The notes: a model not told the origin generated them from the sequence alone. Counted from the first letter of the stretch, positions 1-6,621 are shown. The stretch: DNA of 6,738 nt from Paracoccaceae bacterium (GCA_015487255.1 WFQA01000088.1:1-6738), one strand, 5' to 3'. A program made the numbers and translations.

Positions 1-1122
1 CTGAGGTTCTATCTGGTGGCGGGGGAGGCCTCGGGGGATCGGCTCGGGGCGGCCTTGATGCGCGGGCTGAAGGCTGAAGCCACGGAAAATATTGAGTTTT
101 ACGGGGTGGGCGGGCCATTGATGATGGCCGAGGGGCTGACCAGCCTGTTTGACATGAACGAACTGGCGGTGTTTGGCCTGCTGGAGGTTTTGCCCAAATA
201 CCGGCATCTGAAGCGGCGGATGCAGCAAGTGGCTGAGGATGTGCTTGCCAAAGCCCCGGATGCGCTGATCACCATTGACAGCCCCGGCTTTTGCCTGCGA
301 CTGGCCGCCAAGGTGCGGGGGGAATTCAAGGGTAAAATCATCCACTATGTTGCGCCCTCGGTCTGGGCGTGGAAGCCCGGGCGGGCCGAGAAAATGGCGC
401 GGCATGTGGACCATGTGCTGGCGCTTTTGCCTTTTGAACCACCATATATGCAAGCCGCCGGGATGAGTTGTGATTTTGTTGGCCATCCGGTGGTGGCAGA
501 GCCGTTACCCCGCCCGGAAGCGGTGCAAAAGATGCAAGAAAAAGGGCCGCTGATCACCCTGCTGCCCGGCTCTCGCATGGGCGAGATCAACCGGCTGGCA
601 CCGCTGTTTTTCGAGGTTGCCAAGCGCATTGAGGGCTATCGCTTTGCCATTCCAGTAGCGGGGGCGCATCTGGTGGAGCCGCTGGAGCGGATGCTGAAAC
701 AGTCGGGGCTGGAGGCGGAGCTGGTGCTGCCCGAGGCGGGATTAAAAACCACGGTTTTTGCGGCATCCGAGCTGGCATTGGCGGCGTCCGGCACGGTATC
801 GATCGAGCTGGCGGCCGTGGGCACGCCGATGGTGATTGGCTATAAAATCAATTGGCTGAGTGCGGCGATCATGCGCCGGATGATGCTGGCGCCCTCATTT
901 ACCCTCGTCAACCTGCTGACCGAGAGCAAAGCCGTGCCAGAATTTGAGCCGCGTGATTGCACGGTGGAAAACCTGTATGGGGCAATGAAACGGCTGCTGG
1001 AGGACCCGGCGGCGCGGGCGGCGCAGATCAAGACCGGCCAGCAGGCGATAAAGGCGCTGGGCAAGGGGGGGGAGGACCCGGGATTGCGGGCGGCGCGCGC
1101 GGTGCTTGCAGCTATTCAGTGA
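1..1122 (+). CDS. lpxB: Lipid-A-disaccharide synthase LpxB (5' end cut by window)
   Basis: LpxB is the GT19-family glycosyltransferase that joins UDP-2,3-diacylglucosamine and lipid X into the disaccharide core of lipid A, at the inner face of the cytoplasmic membrane. The frame is open from base 1 and reads LRFYLVAGEASGD, so the GTG at 16 is internal and the real start lies upstream. Family motifs, numbered from window codon 1: GEASGD at 8-13; DSPGF at 93-97, whose Asp matches the catalytic Asp98 of E. coli; then HYVAPSVWAWKPGR; PGSR at 189-192; and SGTVSIELA at 263-271. The window holds 373 residues against about 382 for the E. coli protein, so only a few codons are missing. The gene ends in TGA and overlaps the convergent YbaK-family gene by 11 bp. 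A run of eight G lies near the 3' end (1065-1072). The family call is secure. Confidence 0.96.
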   Translation: MRFYLVAGEASGDRLGAALMRGLKAEATENIEFYGVGGPLMMAEGLTSLFDMNELAVFGLLEVLPKYRHLKRRMQQVAEDVLAKAPDALITIDSPGFCLRLAAKVRGEFKGKIIHYVAPSVWAWKPGRAEKMARHVDHVLALLPFEPPYMQAAGMSCDFVGHPVVAEPLPRPEAVQKMQEKGPLITLLPGSRMGEINRLAPLFFEVAKRIEGYRFAIPVAGAHLVEPLERMLKQSGLEAELVLPEAGLKTTVFAASELALAASGTVSIELAAVGTPMVIGYKINWLSAAIMRRMMLAPSFTLVNLLTESKAVPEFEPRDCTVENLYGAMKRLLEDPAARAAQIKTGQQAIKALGKGGEDPGLRAARAVLAAIQ

Positions 1123-1582
1123 AATCAACCACTTTTGCACCGGTTTTGCGGGCCAGAACCGCCGGATCAATGGCAAAAACATGGTTGGGGGTGCCCGCTG
1201 CCGCCCAGATGAGCGGGAAATCCAGCAAGCGCGGGTCCATGAACCTGGCCACCGGGTTGAGATGGCCAAGTGGCGAGACCCCGCCAATGGCAAAGCCGGT
1301 ATAGGCGCGGATACTGTCCGCATCGGCGCGGGTGAGGGCATGGCCACAAACGGCCCCGGCCTTGCCGGGCGAGACCCGGTTGCCACCCGCAGTCATAAAA
1401 AGCACGTGCTCTTCCGCGCCCTCTTTGCGAAACAGGATCGATTTGACGATCTGGTCCAGCACACAGCCACGTGCCTCAGCGGCCATTTGCGCGGTTGTGG
1501 TCTGCGCGGTTTCGCGGATGATCTCAATGGAAAGGCCAAGCGTTTTTGCCTCGGCCTCCACCCTTTTCAGCGATTTGCTCAC
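1112..1582 (-). CDS. YbaK/EbsC-family aminoacyl-tRNA deacylase (trans-editing)
   Basis: This 156-residue protein fits the YbaK/ProX-type domain, which hydrolyses mischarged tRNAs in trans; E. coli YbaK clears Cys-tRNA(Pro). Visible hallmarks are the Lys of IVKSILF (residue 47), matching the functional Lys46 of E. coli YbaK, and the GGVSPLG loop at 100-106, equivalent to GGISPLG in YbaK. The domain fills the whole protein and there is no signal peptide or membrane segment, so it should be cytosolic. I chose GTG at 1582-1580 because the protein then begins SKSLKRVEAEAK, the normal family length. That GTG overlaps the gltA stop as GTGA, and no Shine-Dalgarno is visible, which points to translational coupling. 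A longer frame back to 1681 would run inside gltA and adds non-homologous sequence. The tRNA substrate cannot be told from sequence; Ala or Pro deacylase relatives remain possible. Confidence 0.88.
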   Translation of the reverse strand: MSKSLKRVEAEAKTLGLSIEIIRETAQTTTAQMAAEARGCVLDQIVKSILFRKEGAEEHVLFMTAGGNRVSPGKAGAVCGHALTRADADSIRAYTGFAIGGVSPLGHLNPVARFMDPRLLDFPLIWAAAGTPNHVFAIDPAVLARKTGAKVVDFTE

Positions 1583-2877
1583 CGGTTTTCGACATCCACA
1601 TAATCCCGGAAGGTCGCGCCGGTGTAAAGCTGGCGCGGGCGGCCGATTTTCTGGGTCGGGTCGGAGATCATCTCTTTCCACTGCGCGATCCAGCCCACGG
1701 TGCGGGCCAGGGCAAAGATCGGGGTGAACATCGAGGTCGGGAAGCCCATGGCGTCCAGAATGATGCCGGAGTAGAAATCCACATTCGGGTAGAGCTTTTT
1801 CTCAATGAAATAAGGGTCATTGAGCGCGATCTTTTCCAGCTCTTTCGCCACTTGCAGGGTGGGGTTGTTTTCTATCCCCATCAGGCCGAGCACCTCGTCG
1901 GCGCTTTCCTTCATCACCTTGGCGCGCGGATCGAAGTTTTTATACACCCGGTGGCCAAAGCCCATCAGGCGGAACGGGTCGGATTTATCCTTGGCGCGGG
2001 CGATATATTCGGGGATGCGATCCACCGTGCCGATCTCGCGCAGCATCGAAAGCGCGGCCTCGTTCGCCCCGCCATGCGCCGGCCCCCAAAGGCAGGCCAC
2101 CCCGGCGGCGATACAGGCAAACGGGTTGGCCCCGGAAGAGCCGGCAAGGCGCACGGTGGAGGTAGAGGCGTTTTGCTCGTGATCCGCATGCAGGGTGAAT
2201 ATCCGGTCCATCGCGCGGCTCAGGATCGGGTCCACCGCGTATTGCTCGGCAGGCACCGAGAAACACATGTTGAGGAAGTTCGAGCTGTAATCCAGCTCGT
2301 TTTTCGGGTAAACAAACGGCTGGCCGATGGAGTATTTATAGGCCCAGGCGGTGATGGTTGGGATTTTTGCGATCATGCGGATCGAGGCGATCTCGCGCTG
2401 CTCGGGGTCGTTGATATCGGTTGAATCGTGGTAAAATGCCGCCATCGCCCCCATGATGCCACAGACAATCGCCATCGGGTGGGCATCGCGCCGGAACCCG
2501 CGGAAGAAAGAAACCATCTGCTCATGCAGCATGGTGTGGCGGGTGACGCGGGGCACAAAATCGCTTAGCTGTTCCGCTGTGGGCAGCTCGCCGTAAAGCA
2601 GCAGGTAGCAAACCTCCAAAAAATGTGATTTTTCAGCCAGCTGGTCAATCGGGTAGCCGCGATAAAGCAGCTCGCCCTTGATACCGTCAATATAGGTGAT
2701 CGCGGATTCGCACGAGGCGGTGGAGGTGAAGCCCGGATCATAGGTAAACACATCTCCCTGCGCGTAAAGCTTTTGAATATCAATGACATCCGGGCCGGCT
2801 GTCGGAGATTTCATCGGCAATTCCAGCACTTTGCCATCAAAGCTGAGGGTCGCGTGGGCGGGTTTGTCCTGTGGCAT
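1579..2877 (-). CDS. gltA: Citrate synthase (type II, proteobacterial)
   Basis: Condenses acetyl-CoA with oxaloacetate to citrate, the entry step of the TCA cycle, in the cytosol. The 432-residue length matches the roughly 427 residues of the hexameric E. coli-type enzyme. All three catalytic residues are present at the expected spacing: His268 in GPAHGGAN, His309 in MGFGHRVYKNFDPRAK and Asp367 in VDFYSGI, equivalent to His264, His305 and Asp362 of E. coli. I chose ATG at 2877-2875, giving MPQDKPAHATLSFDGK. The frame is open 24 codons further upstream to 2949, but that stretch (RSCAPWALYGQQ) is unlike citrate synthases and starts directly beside the gltX stop. A purine-rich tract precedes the chosen ATG. 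The gene follows gltX by 72 bp and its stop overlaps the start of the YbaK-family gene, so the three are probably cotranscribed. Confidence 0.97.
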   Translation of the reverse strand: MPQDKPAHATLSFDGKVLELPMKSPTAGPDVIDIQKLYAQGDVFTYDPGFTSTASCESAITYIDGIKGELLYRGYPIDQLAEKSHFLEVCYLLLYGELPTAEQLSDFVPRVTRHTMLHEQMVSFFRGFRRDAHPMAIVCGIMGAMAAFYHDSTDINDPEQREIASIRMIAKIPTITAWAYKYSIGQPFVYPKNELDYSSNFLNMCFSVPAEQYAVDPILSRAMDRIFTLHADHEQNASTSTVRLAGSSGANPFACIAAGVACLWGPAHGGANEAALSMLREIGTVDRIPEYIARAKDKSDPFRLMGFGHRVYKNFDPRAKVMKESADEVLGLMGIENNPTLQVAKELEKIALNDPYFIEKKLYPNVDFYSGIILDAMGFPTSMFTPIFALARTVGWIAQWKEMISDPTQKIGRPRQLYTGATFRDYVDVENR

Positions 2878-2878
2878 A

Positions 2879-2894
2879 TTTTCTCTTTCTCTTC
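2879..2894 (-). promoter_or_regulatory. Purine-rich ribosome-binding region of gltA
   Basis: On the - strand the 16 bases GAAGAGAAAGAGAAAA end one base before the ATG at 2877. There is no GGAGG core; an AGAG or GAGAAAG stretch would have to serve. The tract supports the ATG at 2877 over the upstream in-frame start at 2949, which has no comparable sequence and overlaps the gltX end region. Confidence 0.45.
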
Positions 2895-2895
2895 G

Positions 2896-2909
2896 CCGCC
2901 ATTGGGCGG
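2896..2909 (-). other. Small GC-rich hairpin in the gltX-gltA spacer
   Basis: A perfect 5-bp inverted repeat CCGCC/GGCGG with a 4-base loop lies in the 72-bp gap between the gltX stop and the gltA start, just upstream of the purine-rich ribosome-binding tract. No T-run follows, so it is not a standard intrinsic terminator. It could protect a processed gltA message end, modulate gltA translation, or be chance in GC-rich DNA. Confidence 0.3.
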
Positions 2910-2949
2910 GCTGTTGACCATATAAGGCCCACGGCGCGCATGAGCGCAC

Positions 2950-4347
2950 TCAGGTTGATGCATCCTCCAACCGGGCCAGTGTTTCTTCCTTGCCGAGCGT
3001 GATCATCATATCAAAAACACTGGGCGAGACGCCGCGCCCCGTGAGGGCGGCGCGAAGCGGCTGGGCCACCTTGCCGAGTTTGAGGCCTTCTCCCTCGGCA
3101 AAGTCGCGGATTTCCGCTTCGAGATTTTCTGGCTCCCATCTAGCATTTCGCAACCGCGAAGTCAAACGATTCAGCATACCACGGGATACAGAATCCAGCA
3201 GCCCGGCGGCTTTCGCATCGGGCTTGAACGGGCGCGACCCCAGAAAGAAATAAGCCATATCAATCAGTTCCGGAATTGTCTTGGCGCGGGACTTCAACCC
3301 GTCCATCGAGGCGATGAACACGCGTTTTTGTTCTTCACTGAAAGGCGGGCCGTTTTGCGCTGCAACATAAGCCTCTGTTTCATTGAATAATTCCGTATTA
3401 TCCGCCGCCCTGATATGCTGGCCGGAGAGGTTTTCGAGTTTTTTGAAATCAAACCGGGCCGGGGCGCGGCCGATGGCCTCAAGATTAAACCACTCAATCG
3501 CCTGTTCGGTGGTGAAAAACTCGTCATTACCATGCGACCAGCCCAGCCGGGCCAGATAATTGCGCATTGCGGCGGCGAGATAGCCCATATCGCGATATTC
3601 CTCCACCCCGAGCGCGCCGTGGCGCTTGGAGAGCTTTTTGCCGTCATCACCGTGGATCATCGGCACATGGGCAAAAATCGGCACCTGCCAGCCCAAAGCC
3701 TGTGAAATAAGGGTCTGGCGCGCGGCGTTGGTCAGGTGGTCATCGCCGCGAATGACATGGGTGATGCCCATGTCATGGTCATCCACCACCACGGCCAGCA
3801 TATAGGTCGGGGTGCCGTCCGAGCGCAGCAGCACCAGGTCATCCATGGTTTCGTTTTTGAAGGTGATGCGCCCCTGCACCTGATCATCCACCACGGTTTC
3901 ACCACTTTTTGGCGCTTTCAGGCGCACCACATAGGGTTGGTCGGGGGCTGTATCGGCGTCACGCCACGGGCTTTGAAACAGCGGCGGGCGCTTTTCGGCC
4001 CGGGCTTTTTCGCGGAAAGCCTCGATTTCTTCCTTGGTTGCATAGCATTTATAGGCCGTGCCCGCCTCCAGCATCTGCTGCGCGGCCTCTCTGTGGCGCC
4101 CGACCCGCTCAAACTGGCTGACCACATCCCCATCCCAATTCAGCCCCAGCCATTTCATGCCGGCAAATATCGCCTCGGTGGCCTCGGGGGTGGAGCGGGC
4201 GCGGTCGGTATCCTCGATTCGCAGCAGGAACTTGCCACCATGATGCCGGGCAAACAGCCAGTTGAACAGCGCCGTGCGCGCCCCGCCAATATGCAAATAG
4301 CCGGTGGGCGAGGGCGCAAAGCGGGTGACGACATCATTTGATGACAT
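2950..4347 (-). CDS. gltX: Glutamyl-tRNA synthetase (class I)
   Basis: Charges tRNA(Glu) with glutamate. In alphaproteobacteria that use Asp/Glu-tRNA amidotransferase it may also charge tRNA(Gln), which sequence alone does not settle. The 465-residue protein shows the class I signatures: APSPTGYLHIGGART with HIGG at 19-22, and the KMSKS-type loop KLSKR at 238-242 in HGDDGKKLSKRHG. Other family blocks are LLRIEDTD, VVRLK, YMLAVVVDDHDMGITHVIRG and ARLGWSHG. The C-terminal anticodon-binding part runs to the end, so the gene looks intact. E. coli GluRS carries a zinc site (Cys98, Cys100, Cys125, His127); here only Cys101 of KCYATKEE remains, so zinc binding is unlikely. The ATG at 4347-4345 gives MSSNDVVTRFAPSP and has a GAAAGG Shine-Dalgarno seven bases upstream. 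It leads the gltX-gltA-ybaK cluster and is divergent from comEC. Confidence 0.97.
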   Translation of the reverse strand: MSSNDVVTRFAPSPTGYLHIGGARTALFNWLFARHHGGKFLLRIEDTDRARSTPEATEAIFAGMKWLGLNWDGDVVSQFERVGRHREAAQQMLEAGTAYKCYATKEEIEAFREKARAEKRPPLFQSPWRDADTAPDQPYVVRLKAPKSGETVVDDQVQGRITFKNETMDDLVLLRSDGTPTYMLAVVVDDHDMGITHVIRGDDHLTNAARQTLISQALGWQVPIFAHVPMIHGDDGKKLSKRHGALGVEEYRDMGYLAAAMRNYLARLGWSHGNDEFFTTEQAIEWFNLEAIGRAPARFDFKKLENLSGQHIRAADNTELFNETEAYVAAQNGPPFSEEQKRVFIASMDGLKSRAKTIPELIDMAYFFLGSRPFKPDAKAAGLLDSVSRGMLNRLTSRLRNARWEPENLEAEIRDFAEGEGLKLGKVAQPLRAALTGRGVSPSVFDMMITLGKEETLARLEDAST

Positions 4348-4354
4348 TTGTTAA

Positions 4355-4360
4355 CCTTTC
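4355..4360 (-). promoter_or_regulatory. Shine-Dalgarno of gltX
   Basis: On the - strand GAAAGG lies seven bases before the ATG at 4347. This fixes the gltX start at MSSNDVV. It sits inside the short divergent gap shared with comEC. Confidence 0.65.
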
Positions 4361-4403
4361 AGAAACCATAACAGGGTGATGATTGGTTTTTAGGGCATGG
4401 CGC

Positions 4404-4410
4404 GGGGGAG
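4404..4410 (+). promoter_or_regulatory. Shine-Dalgarno supporting the GTG start of comEC
   Basis: GGGGGAG lies eight bases before GTG at 4419 and is the best ribosome-binding match near the start of the comEC frame. The frame is open back to a TTG at 4383, which has only a weak CAGGG upstream. The ATG at 4397 is in another frame. Confidence 0.5.
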
Positions 4411-4418
4411 AACAAGGC

Positions 4419-6458
4419 GTGGCTTGGCTGGAATCCCAGCGGCAGAACCTCATTTTATGGGCTCCGGTGGTTTTGGCTGGCGGGGTTGGGCTTTATTTTG
4501 CCCTGCCGTTTGAGCCGCCGCTCTGGGCCGGGCGGGCGCTGACCATGGCGGCAATTCTATGGTTGGTTCTGGCATGGCGGCTTTCAAAGCTGTTGCGATT
4601 GGCCATGCTTGCCCTGTTTTTCCTAAATTTGGGTTACCTCGCGGCGGTTTACCGTAGCGCATCGGTGGCCGAGCCGGTGCTGGGCTTTCGCTATTACGGC
4701 CCGATCGAGGGGCGGATCATTGCCATTGACCGCTCCGCCAGCAAGGCCCTGCGCCTGACCTTGGACCGGGTGGTGCTGGAGCGGGTGAACCAGCCGCCGG
4801 CCAAGCTGCGGGTGTCATTGCTTGGTGCTATCCCCGAGGGGCTGGAGCTTGGGGCGCGGGTGGTGGTGGTGGGCAGCCTTTCGCCCCCCGGCGGGCCGGT
4901 GGAGCCGGGGGGCTTTGATTTTAGAAAATACGCCTGGTTTGACCGGCTTGGCGCGGTGGGATACAGCCGCAACCCGCTGATGCTGATGCGCCCCTATGAA
5001 AACCCCGATACCGGGCTTTGGCTGGCCGAGGCCCGGCGCGCACTGGCCACAAAGATTTCAACCGCGATCGGCGGGCAAAACGGTGCTTTTGCCGCCGCGA
5101 TCCTGACCGGAGATCGCAGCCGGATCGATGGTGATGTGCTGCAAACCCTGCGCGATTCCAACCTCGCCCATCTGCTGGCGATTTCGGGGCTGCATATGGG
5201 GCTGCTCACCGGGTTTGTGTTTTTGCTGGTGCGGCATGGGCTGGCATTGATGCCGCGCATAGCGCTGCGGGCGCCGGTTAAAAAAATCGGTGCGGGCGCG
5301 GCGTTGCTTGCCGGGTTCGCCTACCTTTTTCTTTCGGGGGGCAGTGTGGCAACCCAGCGGGCTTATATCATGGCGGCGGTGGTGCTGGTTGCGGTGCTGC
5401 TCGACCGGCCGGCCTTTTCGCTGCGCGCGGTGGCGCTGGCAGCTTTTCTGGTGTTGTTGATGCGGCCAGAAAGCCTTGGCGAGGCGGGGTTTCAGATGTC
5501 ATTTGCCGCTACCACGGCGCTGATCGGCACCTTTGAGGCCCTGCGCACGGCCCGCTGGTGGCGCTGGGTGAAAGAGCACGCGCCGCGCTGGATGCTGCCG
5601 GGGCTGGGGCTGCTGATCACCTCAACCGTGGCCGGGGCGGCGACCGCGCCGATTGCCGCCTACCACTTCAACCATATCCCTAATTTTGGCCTGCTGGCCA
5701 ATTTGCTGACCGTACCGCTGATGGGGCTGCTGATCATGCCCGCTGCGGTGCTGGCGCTGATCTTGAGCCTTTTCGGGCTGGGCGGGCTGGCCTTTTGGCT
5801 GATGGGGCAGGGGGTGGGCTGGATATTGGGAGTGGCGGGCTGGTTTTCATCTATTGAAAATGCGGTGACGCTGGTGAAAACCGGGCCGTGGTTTGTGCTG
5901 CCAATGGTGGCGCTGGCCGGGTGCCTTGGGTTTTTGCTGCTTGGCCGGGCGCGCCTATTGGGGGTGGCGCTTTTTGCTCTGGCGCTGCTGCTGTGGGGGA
6001 CAAATGAGCGGCCATTGGTTCTGGTCAATCAAAATGGTGCCCTGGTCGGGGTGCTTGGCCCGAATGGCCGCGCGCTGAATAAGGAAACCGCCTACGGGTT
6101 TGCGGCCGGGGTCTGGCAGGAAAATGATGGCGACAGGGCCAGCCAGGCCGAGGCTTTTGCCCGCAGTGGCTGGCAGGTCGATGGCAAGGTCTCAACGGCA
6201 TATCTTGATAACCAATGGGTGGTGGTTCTGACCCGGAACAAATTGCCGCAATCCGAGCCATGCACGGCGCGGGTTGTTTTGATCGCCCCGAAATGGGAGC
6301 AGGCCCCGGCTGGGGATTGTGTGTTTCTCGGCAAGGGGGACATAGCCGGTCTGGGTGGGTTTTCGATCAATTTCGAGACCGGGCGCGCGGTGATCACCCC
6401 TGCCGCACCTCGGCTTCCGGCCCGGCCGTGGAACAGTGGCGGCAGGCCTTATATATGA
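4419..6458 (+). CDS. comEC: ComEC/Rec2-family competence protein (DNA-uptake channel), short form
   Basis: ComEC forms the inner-membrane channel that carries single-stranded DNA into the cytosol during natural transformation. From GTG 4419 the product is 679 residues; TTG 4383 would add 12. Order of parts: two or more N-terminal membrane segments in about residues 13-75; a soluble DUF4131-like region with PIEGRIIAID, roughly 80-165; then the polytopic Competence domain, roughly 215-520. That domain contains LTGDRSRI, the signature HLLAISGLHMGLL starting at 251, GGSVATQRAYIM, and PESLGEAGFQMSF at 350-362. The soluble tail (528-679) starts NERPLVLVNQNGALVGVLGP. It has no HxHxDH metal motif, so the metallo-beta-lactamase-like nuclease domain of Bacillus or Thermus ComEC is absent or degenerate, as I recall for other alphaproteobacteria. 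Transcribed away from gltX. Whether this organism is transformable cannot be judged here. Confidence 0.93.
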   Translation: MAWLESQRQNLILWAPVVLAGGVGLYFALPFEPPLWAGRALTMAAILWLVLAWRLSKLLRLAMLALFFLNLGYLAAVYRSASVAEPVLGFRYYGPIEGRIIAIDRSASKALRLTLDRVVLERVNQPPAKLRVSLLGAIPEGLELGARVVVVGSLSPPGGPVEPGGFDFRKYAWFDRLGAVGYSRNPLMLMRPYENPDTGLWLAEARRALATKISTAIGGQNGAFAAAILTGDRSRIDGDVLQTLRDSNLAHLLAISGLHMGLLTGFVFLLVRHGLALMPRIALRAPVKKIGAGAALLAGFAYLFLSGGSVATQRAYIMAAVVLVAVLLDRPAFSLRAVALAAFLVLLMRPESLGEAGFQMSFAATTALIGTFEALRTARWWRWVKEHAPRWMLPGLGLLITSTVAGAATAPIAAYHFNHIPNFGLLANLLTVPLMGLLIMPAAVLALILSLFGLGGLAFWLMGQGVGWILGVAGWFSSIENAVTLVKTGPWFVLPMVALAGCLGFLLLGRARLLGVALFALALLLWGTNERPLVLVNQNGALVGVLGPNGRALNKETAYGFAAGVWQENDGDRASQAEAFARSGWQVDGKVSTAYLDNQWVVVLTRNKLPQSEPCTARVVLIAPKWEQAPAGDCVFLGKGDIAGLGGFSINFETGRAVITPAAPRLPARPWNSGGRPYI

Positions 6459-6492
6459 GTGACGCCCCTGTTTGAGCGGCGCTAACCCGTTG

Positions 6493-6538
6493 TATTTTCA
6501 AGAAACCGGTCAAGGCGCGGGCATAAAGGCTGAAAATA
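6493..6538. repeat. AT-rich 8-bp inverted repeat downstream of comEC
   Basis: TATTTTCA at 6493-6500 is an exact inverted copy of TGAAAATA at 6531-6538, separated by 30 bases. It begins 34 bases after the comEC stop. The stem is AT-rich, the loop long and no clear T-run follows, so it is a poor intrinsic terminator. It might be a two-site operator for the downstream gene or chance. Confidence 0.3.
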
Positions 6539-6548
6539 ATTCTTCACT

Positions 6549-6554
6549 TATAAT
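6549..6554 (+). promoter_or_regulatory. Candidate -10 box for the substrate-binding protein gene
   Basis: A perfect TATAAT sits 78 bases upstream of the downstream ATG in an AT-rich patch of otherwise GC-rich DNA. No TTGACA-like -35 stands 16-18 bases upstream; that position reads AAGGCT. The promoter would therefore be activator-dependent, or the box is fortuitous. Confidence 0.35.
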
Positions 6555-6558
6555 AAAA

Positions 6559-6575
6559 CTGTCATAAACTGACCC
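6559..6575 (+). promoter_or_regulatory. Degenerate Pho-box-like direct repeat
   Basis: CTGTCAT at 6559-6565 is a perfect PhoB half-site, followed by AAA and then CTGACCC at 6569-6575. A standard Pho box has two CTGTCAT-like units with an 11-base period; here the period is 10 and the second unit matches only weakly. PhoB control of an uptake gene would make biological sense, but an iron-responsive or unrelated regulator is equally possible. Confidence 0.3.
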
Positions 6576-6586
6576 TACTAAATAAA

Positions 6587-6612
6587 CGGGAGCAGGATTC
6601 GACGGACTCCCG
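6587..6612 (+). other. Leader hairpin upstream of the substrate-binding protein gene
   Basis: CGGGAG at 6587-6592 is an exact inverted copy of CTCCCG at 6607-6612, giving a 6-bp GC-rich stem with a 14-base loop. It ends nine bases before the Shine-Dalgarno core. In the mRNA it would stand directly 5' of the ribosome-binding site, where it could stabilise the message or modulate translation. No T-run follows. Confidence 0.4.
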
Positions 6613-6621
6613 ACCAAACCC

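Noticed and set aside
895..1386. Open frame of 163 codons on the - strand across the lpxB end
   Set aside because: It overlaps lpxB antisense and the YbaK-family gene in another frame. The Arg/Pro-rich translation has no family features.
1546..2424. Open frame of 292 codons on the + strand, antisense to gltA and ybaK
   Set aside because: It lies opposite intact, motif-bearing genes. The translation is rich in His, Arg and Gly with no recognisable domain, as expected for an antisense shadow in GC-rich DNA.
2878..2949. N-terminal extension of citrate synthase by 24 codons
   Set aside because: The extra residues do not resemble citrate synthases, and the chosen ATG at 2877 gives normal length with a purine-rich tract upstream.
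3120..3420. Somewhat more AT-rich patch in the C-terminal half of gltX
   Set aside because: The reading frame and family sequence continue through it, so it is ordinary local variation in a less conserved anticodon-binding region rather than a sign of transfer.
3736..4341. Open frame of 201 codons on the + strand, antisense to gltX
   Set aside because: It covers the catalytic region of gltX on the opposite strand and has no domain or convincing ribosome-binding site; a codon-bias shadow.
6459..6548. Possible intrinsic terminator after comEC
   Set aside because: No GC-rich stem followed by a T-run was found; only the AT-rich inverted repeat with a 30-base loop.
6594..6605. GGATTCGACGG resembles the conserved 5' segment of tmRNA
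   Set aside because: The rest of tmRNA (acceptor stem partner, tag reading frame, CCA end) is absent, and the bases fall in the loop of the leader hairpin just before a protein gene. Chance match.
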